Position numbers and translations under genes: made by a program. A stretch of 64,000 nt of DNA from AV80 sp035536995 (GTDB lineage Bacteria > Verrucomicrobiota > Verrucomicrobiia > Chthoniobacterales > UBA10450). The DNA lies in contig DATLNB010000079.1 in the NCBI GenBank assembly GCA_035536995.1, positions 1 to 64,000 on the forward strand. Reading direction: 5' to 3'. Position 1 is the stretch's first letter, and the number at the start of each line of letters is the position of its first letter. The notes under the pieces were generated by a model. That model had not been told where the DNA came from and searched no databases. It saw only the letters and a list, made by a program, of their open reading frames with translations. Shown in pieces: positions 31,792 through 40,302 of this stretch.

Positions 31792-32292
31792 CTATCGGGT
31801 CCGCGAATAGGTCACTTTCCCGGAGTCCGTATTTCCGTTTTCGAGATAAGTCTCCCCGCGGGAGAACGAATCGGCCCCGTGGATCTGGATCTCAAATCGA
31901 TGCTGATGAGCCGCCTCCGGGTTGGGCAAATTCGTCGCGGAAACAAACTCGAAGAAGAAACCGTCCTCCCTGCTGGCGGAGGTCAGTTTTAACCGGGGTT
32001 GATTGCCCCGCGGACAATAATGGGTCGCGATCAGGTCACGGCCATCGAGATGATAAATCGTCAGGGCTTCGCGGCCGGACCCCAAAACCCATGCCTCCAG
32101 GAGGACGGTATCGTTGGCGGTCGTTCGGTAGGTGATCTTCTCCGTCCGGCCCTCCGCTGTGGTGCCCGTCCATTCACCGCAGAGTTTCTTAAGTTCGTTA
32201 AATGTCTCCGCCGGCTCGAGACGAGCGCCGAAGGTCTTAGGCGGTCCCGCCAGGAAGAGGAGGAGCAAGGTAAGGGAAAGCGTTGCTCGCAT
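31792..32292 (-). CDS. Exported protein, DUF1579-like lipocalin fold possible
   Basis: A 166-residue protein with a signal peptide (MRATLSLTLLLLFLAGPPKTFG). The mature part, FNELKKLCGEWTGTTAEGRTEKITY, then EAWVLGSGREALTIYHLDGRDLIATHYCPRGNQPRLKL, shows the G-x-W start and beta pattern of small lipocalin-like/DUF1579 proteins. Function unknown. Start set at the ATG nearest the signal peptide; two ATGs further upstream are possible. Confidence 0.75.
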   Translation of the reverse strand: MRATLSLTLLLLFLAGPPKTFGARLEPAETFNELKKLCGEWTGTTAEGRTEKITYRTTANDTVLLEAWVLGSGREALTIYHLDGRDLIATHYCPRGNQPRLKLTSASREDGFFFEFVSATNLPNPEAAHQHRFEIQIHGADSFSRGETYLENGNTDSGKVTYSRTR

Positions 32293-32356
32293 GTGCATGG
32301 GGTAAACTATCACGCTTCAGGGACGGCTCGTCGAAATTGCCGGATGGCTTGCCGCG

Positions 32357-32815
32357 GTGTTAAGCTCGCGCATCAAACCGACTCCTTTATCGTTAGGCAG
32401 GCTTGCGGTTTATTTGTTGGTTACCCTGGCAGCGGTGGGATGCCAGAAGAAGACCGGCAAACTTTCTCCGGAACTTCAGGCACGCTTCGACAAGGAGGGA
32501 ATCGTCCACCGCGCTGACGATCTCACTTTCCGGCGCACCCGGGCTGCCGGTCAACGCGACTCGGGCTGGGACGAGAAGCGCGCATCCATCGTTGTCACTG
32601 CCGAATCGGTATTCCTCCATGAGAACGGCAACCCGCTTGTCGAAATTACTCCACGTTCCACCGGTTTTTACGAAGTGCACCGCGATCACGAACGTCTCAG
32701 CCTGCGTGCGGGCAGCGGCAAATCGGCTGTGAGCTGGTCGTTTCGCCCACCCGACGAAGCCGATCGATGGGCTGTCGATATCCGGGCGGTGATAAAGAAC
32801 GCAAAAGCACGATAG
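32357..32815 (+). CDS. Predicted lipoprotein of unknown function
   Basis: A GTG-started frame of 152 residues with hydrophobic LAVYLLVTLAAVGC (lipobox Ala-Val-Gly-Cys) near residue 29. The mature domain, VVTAESVFLHENGNPLVEITPRSTGFYEVHRDHERLSLRAGSG, then KSAVSWSFRPPDEADRW, resembles a small PH-like beta domain. The start is uncertain; the lipobox would fit a start ~10 residues later better. Confidence 0.7.
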   Translation: MLSSRIKPTPLSLGRLAVYLLVTLAAVGCQKKTGKLSPELQARFDKEGIVHRADDLTFRRTRAAGQRDSGWDEKRASIVVTAESVFLHENGNPLVEITPRSTGFYEVHRDHERLSLRAGSGKSAVSWSFRPPDEADRWAVDIRAVIKNAKAR

Positions 32816-32931
32816 CGTTTGTCGGTTTCGCGGGCCGGTGATGCGTTTGACGGCGTTCCGGTCATTTGGGGCAGGAGAGCGCATAAAAAATGTGAATCCG
32901 GTTACGCGCTTCACCGCATCTCACTCACAAG

Positions 32932-35526
32932 ATGATGCACGATCTTCGGTTCGCGGTCCGGCAGCTTTGGAAGGCGCCGGGGTTCACCATCGCGGCGGTG
33001 TTGGTCCTCACGCTCGGGATCGGCGCCAACACTGCGATCTTCAGTCTCGTTCACACGATGTTGTTCGCGCCGCCCGGCTACGAGCACCCGCACGAGCTGG
33101 TTCAGATCTTTTCCCAGGACACGAAGAACCCGAAGTCCTATCGGGCGTTTTCTTACCCGGCGCTGAACGACCTCCGGACTCAGAATTCCGTCTTCAGCGG
33201 AGTAGCCGGTTACAACGTCGGCATGGTTGGTGTCGGAGAGAAGAACAATACCCGGCGCACCTTCGCGTCGGTGGTGACCTCAAACTATCTGGAGGTTCTC
33301 GGGGTCGCGCCGTTCATGGGGCGGACATTTACCCTCGAGGAAGAACAACCCGGCCGCGCGACCCCGGTGGCGCTGGTCAGTTATGGATATTGGACGCGGC
33401 ATAACAAGGACGCGTCCATCCTTGGGTCGCAGGTCACGATCAACGGCCAATCTTTCACGATCATCGGCGTGTTGCCGAAAACCTTCACCGGCACACTCGC
33501 GGTCCTGTCGCCGGAAGTCTGGCTCCCGTTGAGCGCGTTCGAGTTAATGGTCCCTAACCCGGGGAATGAGCCGGCGCAAAACGTAGCCAATCGCGCCAGC
33601 CAGCAGCTCCTCATCATGGGACGATTGAAAGCCGGCGTGACCGCGGCCTCCGCGGATGCCGCACTGAAAACCCTCGCGACGAATCTCGAGCGCGCCTATC
33701 CGGTCGAACAAAAGGACCAGACGCTCGTCACCGCGCCGCTCTCGCGTTTCTCCATTAGCGACGACCCGCCGGATGACAGCCAGATGGGCGCGATTGCGCC
33801 AATGCTCCTCGGAATGGCGTCGGTCGTTCTCCTGGTCGCCTGCCTGAACCTGGCGAACATGCTGCTTGCTCGCGGAACGGCGCGCCGGAAAGAGATCGCG
33901 ATCCGGCTCGCACTCGGCGGCAGCCGATGGCGCGTTGTCCGGCAATTGCTCACCGAAGGGATGTTGCTCGCGCTGATCGGCGGCGCCGGCGGCCTGCTCG
34001 TTGGCCTGTGGTGTTCGAAAATACTCGCGCTCTCGATGCGCAATCTGCTCCCGCTCGACATCGTTTGGAACGCCGGCCCGAACCTTCCGATTCTGGGGAT
34101 GACCTTTCTATTTTGCCTGCTCGGGACGGTCGCCTTTGCGCTCGGACCTGCCCTGAAATTGTCCCGCAACAGCGTCATCGGCGACCTGAAGGAAAACGCA
34201 GGCGACGACGTTGTCCGGCGGCGCTGGCGTTTTCTCCCGCGCAATCCGCTGGTCGTCGTGCAGATCGCGTTTTCCCTCGCCCTGCTTACTGCGGCGGCTC
34301 TTTTCATCCGTGGCGCGAACAAGGCGGCCGGCCTCGATACCGGCCTGCGAATGGAAAACAATTTGATGCTGGAAGTGGACGCCAGCCTCGGCGGGTTCGA
34401 TCAGGCACGCGCCGAACAACTATATCGAACTCTCAACGACAGGCTGGCCGCGCTACCCGGCGTGCAGCAGGTTACCGTTTCAGCAACTGCGCCTTTTGGA
34501 ATGATGTCGCTCGGGCGCGCGATTCAACGCGCGGGCATGCGCGTAGGCAAGGAAGACAAACCAGCCACGGCGGCCGAAGGGCTCGCCTTCAGCGCGAGGT
34601 TCAACAGCATCGGGGCGGATTATTTTTCAACAATGGGAATTCCGCTTCTGCGCGGGCGGACGTTTACGGCGGCCGAAGCGTCGCAGGCGAATGCGCCGGC
34701 CGTAGCGATCATTGATGAAGCCCTGGCCAAAAAGCTGTGGCCCGACGGCGACGCGCTTGGACAGCAAATTCAATTCGCGCCCGAGGGCGCGCCGCGGGCC
34801 AAGCGCGACGATGGCGCGGACAACGTCGGGATCCAAAGCGGTGGCAAGAGCAGCATCAAGCCGGAGGAACCGATCCTGGTTGTCGGTATCGCTGCCAACA
34901 CACGGGGCGGGGTGATCGAGACGCGCCCGCGCGGCACGATCTACGTCCCGTTCGCCCGCGGCTTCCAAAACAACGCCTTTTTCGTCATCCGCTTCGCTTC
35001 ACTCAGCAAAGAGACGATGAACGACAAGGCGGACGCGGTCCGGCGCGCGGTGCGCGAAACCGACCCGACGTTGCCGGTGCTGGGGCTAAAGACGTTTCCA
35101 CAACACCTCGACGCGAACATGCAGATCTGGATTATCCGCACCGGCGCGACTCTCTTCTCGGTCTTTGGCGGCCTCGCTCTGCTGCTCGCGATCGTCGGCG
35201 TTTATGGCGTGAAGGCCTACTCCGTCGCGCGCCGGACGCGGGAAATTGGGATACGGATGGCGCTGGGCGCCGAACCGCAAGGCGTCCAGTGGATGATCGT
35301 GCGTGAAGGCATGATAATGCTGGCGGGTGGAATAGTAATCGGTCTGCTCCTGGCCGCGGCGACCGGGCGTTTGCTCTCGGGAATGTTGTATCAAGTCGGG
35401 GCGATGGATCCGATCGCATTTTCCACGGCGCCGCTCCTGCTCGGGGCGGCCACCCTGCTGGCGACCTGGCTCCCGGCCCGGCGAGCGTCGCGGATCACGC
35501 CGATGCGGGCGCTTCGGACCGAGTAG
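32932..35526 (+). CDS. MacB/FtsX-type orphan permease (ADOP family)
   Basis: An 864-residue membrane protein with duplicated MacB-PCD plus FtsX modules. The first transmembrane helix is in FTIAAVLVLTLGIGANTAIFSLV, after the hallmark DLRFAVRQLWKAPGF; a periplasmic domain follows, then three FtsX helices (from about residue 280: IAPMLLGMASVVLLVACLNLANMLLARGT, RRKEIAIRLALGGS), a second periplasmic domain and a final FtsX triplet with TREIGIRMALGAEP. No ABC ATPase is encoded nearby, as is typical of these acidobacterial-type duplicated orphan permeases. It lacks the N-terminal PadR-associated segment found in the next permease. Substrate unknown. Confidence 0.9.
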   Translation: MMHDLRFAVRQLWKAPGFTIAAVLVLTLGIGANTAIFSLVHTMLFAPPGYEHPHELVQIFSQDTKNPKSYRAFSYPALNDLRTQNSVFSGVAGYNVGMVGVGEKNNTRRTFASVVTSNYLEVLGVAPFMGRTFTLEEEQPGRATPVALVSYGYWTRHNKDASILGSQVTINGQSFTIIGVLPKTFTGTLAVLSPEVWLPLSAFELMVPNPGNEPAQNVANRASQQLLIMGRLKAGVTAASADAALKTLATNLERAYPVEQKDQTLVTAPLSRFSISDDPPDDSQMGAIAPMLLGMASVVLLVACLNLANMLLARGTARRKEIAIRLALGGSRWRVVRQLLTEGMLLALIGGAGGLLVGLWCSKILALSMRNLLPLDIVWNAGPNLPILGMTFLFCLLGTVAFALGPALKLSRNSVIGDLKENAGDDVVRRRWRFLPRNPLVVVQIAFSLALLTAAALFIRGANKAAGLDTGLRMENNLMLEVDASLGGFDQARAEQLYRTLNDRLAALPGVQQVTVSATAPFGMMSLGRAIQRAGMRVGKEDKPATAAEGLAFSARFNSIGADYFSTMGIPLLRGRTFTAAEASQANAPAVAIIDEALAKKLWPDGDALGQQIQFAPEGAPRAKRDDGADNVGIQSGGKSSIKPEEPILVVGIAANTRGGVIETRPRGTIYVPFARGFQNNAFFVIRFASLSKETMNDKADAVRRAVRETDPTLPVLGLKTFPQHLDANMQIWIIRTGATLFSVFGGLALLLAIVGVYGVKAYSVARRTREIGIRMALGAEPQGVQWMIVREGMIMLAGGIVIGLLLAAATGRLLSGMLYQVGAMDPIAFSTAPLLLGAATLLATWLPARRASRITPMRALRTE

Positions 35527-35529
35527 CTC

Positions 35530-35550
35530 TTAGCCGGGATCGCTGGTCCC
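35530..35550. terminator. Hairpin after the first orphan permease
   Basis: TTAG followed by CCGGGATC, GCTG, GTCCCGG directly after the stop codon. It has the layout of a REP and could end transcription, although no T-run follows. The same CCGGGATC stem occurs in mutL. Confidence 0.5.
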
Positions 35551-35598
35551 GGCCCCCAAAAATGTTTAGACAGATTTCCATTGGAGCTTCGTTTAAAT

Positions 35599-35621
35599 CA
35601 TATATTGCTATAGCACATATG
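35599..35621. promoter_or_regulatory. Palindromic operator candidate at the PadR gene start
   Basis: TGCTATAGCA (35606-35615) is a perfect palindrome flanked by CATATAT on the left and CATATG on the right, immediately before and overlapping the padR start codon. AT-rich palindromes at this position are typical PadR autoregulatory operators. Confidence 0.55.
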
Positions 35622-35963
35622 GCTTCAACGAACCTTGATCGCGAACTGAAAAAGGGCAGCGCCGAGCTTCTCATCCTCTCCCTCGTCGAAGACCGGCCCC
35701 GCCACGGTTACGATATCGGCCAGCTCATCGAGCTCCGTTCCCGCGGTTCGCTTCGCTTCAATGTGGCCTCCCTTTACCCGCTTCTTTACCGTCTCGAAAA
35801 GCGCGGCTGGATCCGCGGCCGCTGGGTCGAGAAAGCCGGGCAGCGCCGCCGCCGTTATTATCGCCTCACTCCAGCCGGCGAAAAGATCCTCAAGGCCCAA
35901 CGCGAAGGCTGGCGCGAGTTCGTGATCGCCATCAGCCGCATCACCGGGATCCAGCATGCCTGA
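35619..35963 (+). CDS. PadR-family transcriptional regulator
   Basis: A 114-residue winged-helix protein: LKKGSAELLILSLVEDRPRHGYDIGQLI, then FNVASLYPLLYRLEKRGWIRGRWVE and RRRYYRLTPAGEKIL are canonical PadR N-terminal domain motifs. It is of the short type found next to duplicated orphan permeases. The ATG of the next permease lies inside this gene (8-bp overlap), so they form an operon. ATG at 35619 is chosen; there is no ribosome-binding site in front of it and initiation may be leaderless. Confidence 0.9.
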   Translation: MASTNLDRELKKGSAELLILSLVEDRPRHGYDIGQLIELRSRGSLRFNVASLYPLLYRLEKRGWIRGRWVEKAGQRRRRYYRLTPAGEKILKAQREGWREFVIAISRITGIQHA

Positions 35964-38655
35964 TTTTAAGGAGATCATACGAGAACGGCTCCGGTCTCTG
36001 GGACTGGCCCCGGCGCGGGAGAATGAGATTGCGGAAGAGCTGTCTCAACATCTCGAGGACCAATATGAGCAGGCCCTCAGCCGCGGCGCCACCGAGGACG
36101 AAGCGCGGGAGGACGTTCTCATTGAATTCAATCAAACCGATGTGCTGGCGCGCTCGCTCAAGGGCGTCGAGCCGCGCGTCCCGCAAAATCCAATCCCGAT
36201 GGGAACCGAAAGGAAAAGAAATATGTTCGCAGATCTCAGCCAGGATGTCCGCTACGGCGCTCGGATGTTGTTAAAGAACCCGGGCTTCACCATCATCGCG
36301 GTCTTCGCGCTGGCCCTCGGGATTGGCGCGAACAGCGCGATCTTCAGCGTGGTCAACGCGCTCCTCCTCCGCCCGCTGCCTTACAAGAACCCGAGCCAGC
36401 TCGTGGTCATCTGGGAAAATGCGGCCCATCTTGGTTTCCCCAAGAACACGCCGTCGCCGGCCAATTTTCTGGATTGGCAACGGCAGGGCACGGTCTTCGA
36501 AGGCATGGGCGCGTTCGCCGAGCGCAGCTTCAATCTCACCGGAGTGGGTGAGCCGGAGCGCCTCGATGGGCGCCGCGTTTCCGCGAACCTTTTTGACTTG
36601 TTAGGCGTGAAGCCAATTCTCGGGCGCACCTTTGTCCCGGAAGAAGACAAGCCGGGCACGAAAGTCGCCCTCTTGAACGAGAGCCTTTGGAAACGCCGGT
36701 TCGGCAGCGACCCGGGCGTGGTCGGGCGGGCGCTCGCGCTGAATGGGGAGAGTTACACGGTGATCGGCGTTCTTCCGAGCAGCGTCCGGTTGCCTGCGTT
36801 CGGTAACTGGCGCGACCAGGTCTGGGTGCCACTGGCCTTTCCGGCGGATGAAGCGGCCGCCCGCGGCAATCATTTCCTCGAGGTCATCGCGCGGATGAAG
36901 CCGGGCGTCAGCCTGGAGCAGGCGAGGGCGGAGATGCAGACAATCGCCGCGCGTTTAGCCCAGCAATATCCGGAGGACAACACGCGCATCGGATCGGTCG
37001 TGAACCCGCTCCACGAAGAGATTGTCGGGAACATGAAACCGGCCCTGCTCATCCTGCTTGGCGCGGTTGCGTTCGTCCTCCTCATTGCCTGCGCCAACGT
37101 CGCAAACCTTTTGCTCGCTCGCGCGGCGGCCCGGCACAAGGAAATCGCGCTCCGGCTCGCCCTGGGGGCGGACCGGCGCCGCCTCACGAAACAGCTTCTG
37201 GTTGAGAGCGTGATGCTCTCCTTGCTGGGCTCGGCCGTGGGCCTGGCCCTTGCCTACGCCGGGCTTCGAGTGCTGACGCGTTTCATTCCAGCGGACGTCG
37301 CCCATGCGGAACTGATTACGATCGACGGCAAAGTCATGCTTTTCACGCTGATCGTTGCCGTCGTAACCGGCCTTGTTTTCGGTTTGGCCCCGGCCAGCCA
37401 GGCAACCCATTTCAACATCAATGACACCCTGAAAGAAGGCGGCCGCGATTCCGGGGCGGGCCCGCGCGGAAAACGCCTGCGAAGCGCGCTGGTCATCGCA
37501 GAAGTTGCGGTTTCGTTCATCCTCCTGATCGGCGCCGGCCTGTTGATCAACAGCTTCATGCACCTGCGCAATCTCGATCCCGGTTTCCGCGCCGATCATT
37601 TGCTCGCCCTCAATGTCGATTTATCGGAAACGAAGTATCCGGACACTCCGCGCCGGGTCGCCTTCTTCGACGAAGTTGTGCGGCGCATTCAGGCGTTGCC
37701 GGGCGTGCGTTCGGTCGCGGTCGCGGGCAACCTTCCCTTCACCTACAACGGCGATTCCATGCCGATCGGGGTGGAAGGCGTTCCCGATCCGCCGCCGGAT
37801 CAGCACCCCGACGTGGTCTTCCGCGCTGTCGGTCCCGGTTACTTCAGCACCATGGGAATCCCACTGGTTCGTGGGCGCGATTTCACCGAACAGGACAAGC
37901 TCGAGACCGACCTGACGGTGGTCGTGAGCGAGAAGACCGCGAAGTTTTACTGGCCCAATTCCGATCCGATCGGCAAACGGATTAAGAACGGGTCGACAAC
38001 GTCGGAGGCGCCATGGCGAACCGTTATCGGCGTAGTCAAGGATGTGCGGCAAAACGATTTCGTCGCCGAGCCCAAGATGCAGATGTACTTCACCTACCGG
38101 CAGCTTCGCAGCCTGATGCCGAACGCGCTCATCGTCCGGACCGCGGTCGAACCGCTGAGTCTCGCCACTTCCGTCCGGAATGCGATCTGGGCGGTGGATA
38201 AAGACCAGACGGTCGCAAACGTCACTTCAATGGAGAAGATCGTGGCGAGCGCAGTGGCGCGCCAGCGTTTCAGTATGCTGTTGCTGGCCATCTTCGCCGG
38301 AGTCGCGCTCGTGCTCGCGGCCGTCGGCATTTATGGCGTGATGAGTTACTCTGTCGCGCAGCAGACCCGCGAGATCGGGATTCGCATGGCGCTGGGGGCG
38401 CAACGGGGAGACGTCCTGAGGATGACAGTGCAACAGGGATTGAAGCTCGTAGGGTTCGGTCTGGTCATCGGCCTGGTGGCCGCGTTCATCCTGACCCGGG
38501 TCATGGCAAGCTTGCTCTTCGGGATCAGCGCGACCGATCCCATCACCTTCCTAAGCATTTCATTGGTGTTGGTCGCAGTCGCGCTCCTGGCCAACCTGAT
38601 TCCCGCCCTGCGCGCAACGAAAGTCGACCCGATGATTGCCTTGCGCGCCCAATAG
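35956..38655 (+). CDS. MacB/FtsX-type orphan permease with N-terminal PadR-associated segment
   Basis: An 899-residue relative of the permease at 32932. The first ~80 residues (ERLRSLGLAPARENEIAEELSQHLEDQYEQAL) are the soluble segment typical of permeases co-transcribed with PadR. Then DLSQDVRYGARMLLKNPGFT, a transmembrane helix (IIAVFALALGIGANSAIFSVV), MacB-PCD, FtsX triplet (NMKPALLILLGAVAFVLLIACANVANLLLARAA), second MacB-PCD and final FtsX unit with TREIGIRMALGAQRGDV. Probably regulated by the overlapping padR. Substrate unknown. Confidence 0.92.
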   Translation: MPDFKEIIRERLRSLGLAPARENEIAEELSQHLEDQYEQALSRGATEDEAREDVLIEFNQTDVLARSLKGVEPRVPQNPIPMGTERKRNMFADLSQDVRYGARMLLKNPGFTIIAVFALALGIGANSAIFSVVNALLLRPLPYKNPSQLVVIWENAAHLGFPKNTPSPANFLDWQRQGTVFEGMGAFAERSFNLTGVGEPERLDGRRVSANLFDLLGVKPILGRTFVPEEDKPGTKVALLNESLWKRRFGSDPGVVGRALALNGESYTVIGVLPSSVRLPAFGNWRDQVWVPLAFPADEAAARGNHFLEVIARMKPGVSLEQARAEMQTIAARLAQQYPEDNTRIGSVVNPLHEEIVGNMKPALLILLGAVAFVLLIACANVANLLLARAAARHKEIALRLALGADRRRLTKQLLVESVMLSLLGSAVGLALAYAGLRVLTRFIPADVAHAELITIDGKVMLFTLIVAVVTGLVFGLAPASQATHFNINDTLKEGGRDSGAGPRGKRLRSALVIAEVAVSFILLIGAGLLINSFMHLRNLDPGFRADHLLALNVDLSETKYPDTPRRVAFFDEVVRRIQALPGVRSVAVAGNLPFTYNGDSMPIGVEGVPDPPPDQHPDVVFRAVGPGYFSTMGIPLVRGRDFTEQDKLETDLTVVVSEKTAKFYWPNSDPIGKRIKNGSTTSEAPWRTVIGVVKDVRQNDFVAEPKMQMYFTYRQLRSLMPNALIVRTAVEPLSLATSVRNAIWAVDKDQTVANVTSMEKIVASAVARQRFSMLLLAIFAGVALVLAAVGIYGVMSYSVAQQTREIGIRMALGAQRGDVLRMTVQQGLKLVGFGLVIGLVAAFILTRVMASLLFGISATDPITFLSISLVLVAVALLANLIPALRATKVDPMIALRAQ

Positions 38656-38939
38656 CCCTCAGATTGGCGCTGCGGCCGCGCCCTGAAAGCCTCGTTCCGA
38701 GGTTCGTTCGTCGGGAACCGACCTCCTTTGAGTACCTTCAACAAATCCCGCCGTTTAATAACGGGCCCGGATCGCCGACGGCCGAAAGGTAGGCTTGGGG
38801 GAGAGGTGTTGCGATTTTCACGGGCCGTTCGCGCACGTCGTAATCTTCTCCGAACTAACGCTACTTGTTCCCTGAGCTTCCCTCTTATGCCACGCTGCTA
38901 AGCCCCACTTCACCGACCTGCTTACCGTGCAGCCTTGAT
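38656..38939. other. Spacer without recognised features
   Basis: Nothing convincing. A few weak hairpins (for example CGTTCCGAGG...GGGAACG) but no gene, REP or promoter that can be supported. Confidence 0.5.
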
Positions 38940-39738
38940 CTTGACGGCTTTAAGCCGTCAAGATTGACGGAGACGCTTTCGTGAGAAAGCTCCGCGTTCG
39001 CAGAAGTGTGCGCTAATTCCTCGTGAGAGGGACGTCATCGCAACAATTCAATCCTCTGCAAGTGAGCTTGCACGCCTCGAGCTAATTAGCCGATCGACCC
39101 CATGTCTCCCCGCTGAACCGTTTGAAAATGGCATGGGCCGTCGTCGCAGACACCACTTCGAATGAACCCGCTTGTACCGCCAACCGCCGGGTTTAACTTG
39201 ACGGCTTTAAGCCGTCAAGATTGACGGAGACGCTTCCGTGAGAAAACGGCGCTTGTCATCCCGCGTTGCGAAAGTGGGCGCTAATTCTCGTGAGAGGGAC
39301 GTCATTGCAACAATTCAATCCTCTGCAAGTAAGCTTGCACGCCTCGAGCTAATTAGCCGATCGACCCCATATCTCCCCGCTGAACCGTTTGAAAATGGCA
39401 TGGGCCGTCGTCGCAGACACCACTTCGAATCAACCCGCTTAGACCGCCAACCGCCGGGTTCATCTTGACGGCTTTAAGCCGTCAAGTTGACGAAGACCCT
39501 TCGTGAGGAAAACGCCGCTTGTCTTCCCGCGTTCGCGGAAGTGTGAGCTAATTCTCGCCAGAGGGACTCGTTACGATTCTCTGGCAGTGGGTTGCACACG
39601 TCGAGCTAATTGGCCGAAAAGACGGCCACCCGCACGGCTCAACGGTGGAGTGACCTGGGCCGTCGTCGGCGACACCACTTCGTATCACCGCTACCGCAAC
39701 CACCGGGGGGTTCATCTTGACGGCTTTAAGCCGTCAGG
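38940..39738 (+). repeat. Three tandem ~255-bp units bordered by a 23-nt palindrome
   Basis: The palindrome has arms CTTGACGGCTT and AAGCCGTCAAG around one T and occurs at 38940, 39197, 39464 and (last bases changed) 39716, giving periods of 257, 267 and 252 bp. Units 1 and 2 are nearly identical; unit 3 is more divergent. Conserved inner elements are TGCAAG...CTTGCA (units 1-2), GCTAATTAGC and GGGCCGTCGTCGCAGACACC. Indels between units are not multiples of three, so they are not coding. Confidence 0.9.
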
Positions 39739-39751
39739 ATCATTATCAGGT

Positions 39752-40159
39752 ATGAAGGGTCGCCGCTCGGCGGTGGAAGTGTTGTTTCCCAAGGTAAGGG
39801 CCCAGTTGTTCGGGCTGTTGTTTACGACACCCTTGCGAGAATATTACGTCCGCGAGCTTGCCCTGCGCTCTCATCTGGCCCTGCACACGATCCAGGATGA
39901 ATTACGAAAGCTCAGTGCGCTTGGAATTATCACGTCGCGCTCGAATGGGTTCCAACGGTTTTACCAGGCGAATGCGGACCACCCTCTTTATCCGTCGATC
40001 CGACGCATAGTGGGTCTGTCTGGCGCGCTACCGGGAGCCCGGGTGGCGGAGCTCTTTCCGGCGTCCAGGACCTTGCGCTCGAAACGGGCGAAACCGCGGC
40101 TGGCCCGGCTGAGGATGGAGCGGGCGATCAACTGGGGAACGTTAAAGCGCAAATCTTGA
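39752..40159 (+). CDS. Winged-helix transcriptional regulator
   Basis: A 135-residue protein. Residues 8-90, VLFPKVRAQLFGLLFTTPLREYYVRELALRS, then HTIQDELRKLSALGIITSRSNGFQRFYQANADHPLYPSIRRIVG, are the ArsR/MarR-like winged helix that in other bacteria precedes MNT-type nucleotidyltransferase domains. Here no nucleotidyltransferase follows; the C-terminus is a basic tail (TLRSKRAKPRLARLRMERAI). The gene is framed by the same palindrome that borders the tandem units (39716 upstream and 40155, one mismatch, at its 3' end). That palindrome is a plausible operator. Confidence 0.8.
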   Translation: MKGRRSAVEVLFPKVRAQLFGLLFTTPLREYYVRELALRSHLALHTIQDELRKLSALGIITSRSNGFQRFYQANADHPLYPSIRRIVGLSGALPGARVAELFPASRTLRSKRAKPRLARLRMERAINWGTLKRKS

Positions 40160-40177
40160 CGGCTTAAAGCTGTCAAG
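40155..40177. repeat. Fifth copy of the 23-nt palindrome
   Basis: CTTGACGGCTT, A, AAGCTGTCAAG: one mismatch in the right arm relative to the four upstream copies. It overlaps the stop of the winged-helix gene and could also act as its terminator. Confidence 0.8.
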
Positions 40178-40302
40178 ATCGCGGGGGCGTCTTATGGTTG
40201 AGCTGGTAGCGGTCAAAGATCGGCATCGCTCCGGCAGAGGTTGAAGGGGGCAAAAAGGTGAGGAGTGACAAGAGGCGCGGGCCAAGTTAAAGAAAATCCC
40301 GA

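Noticed and set aside
38940..39738. Possible CRISPR array or coding repeats
   Set aside because: Spacing of ~255 bp with conserved sequence between the palindromes excludes CRISPR; indels not divisible by three exclude a repeated coding sequence.
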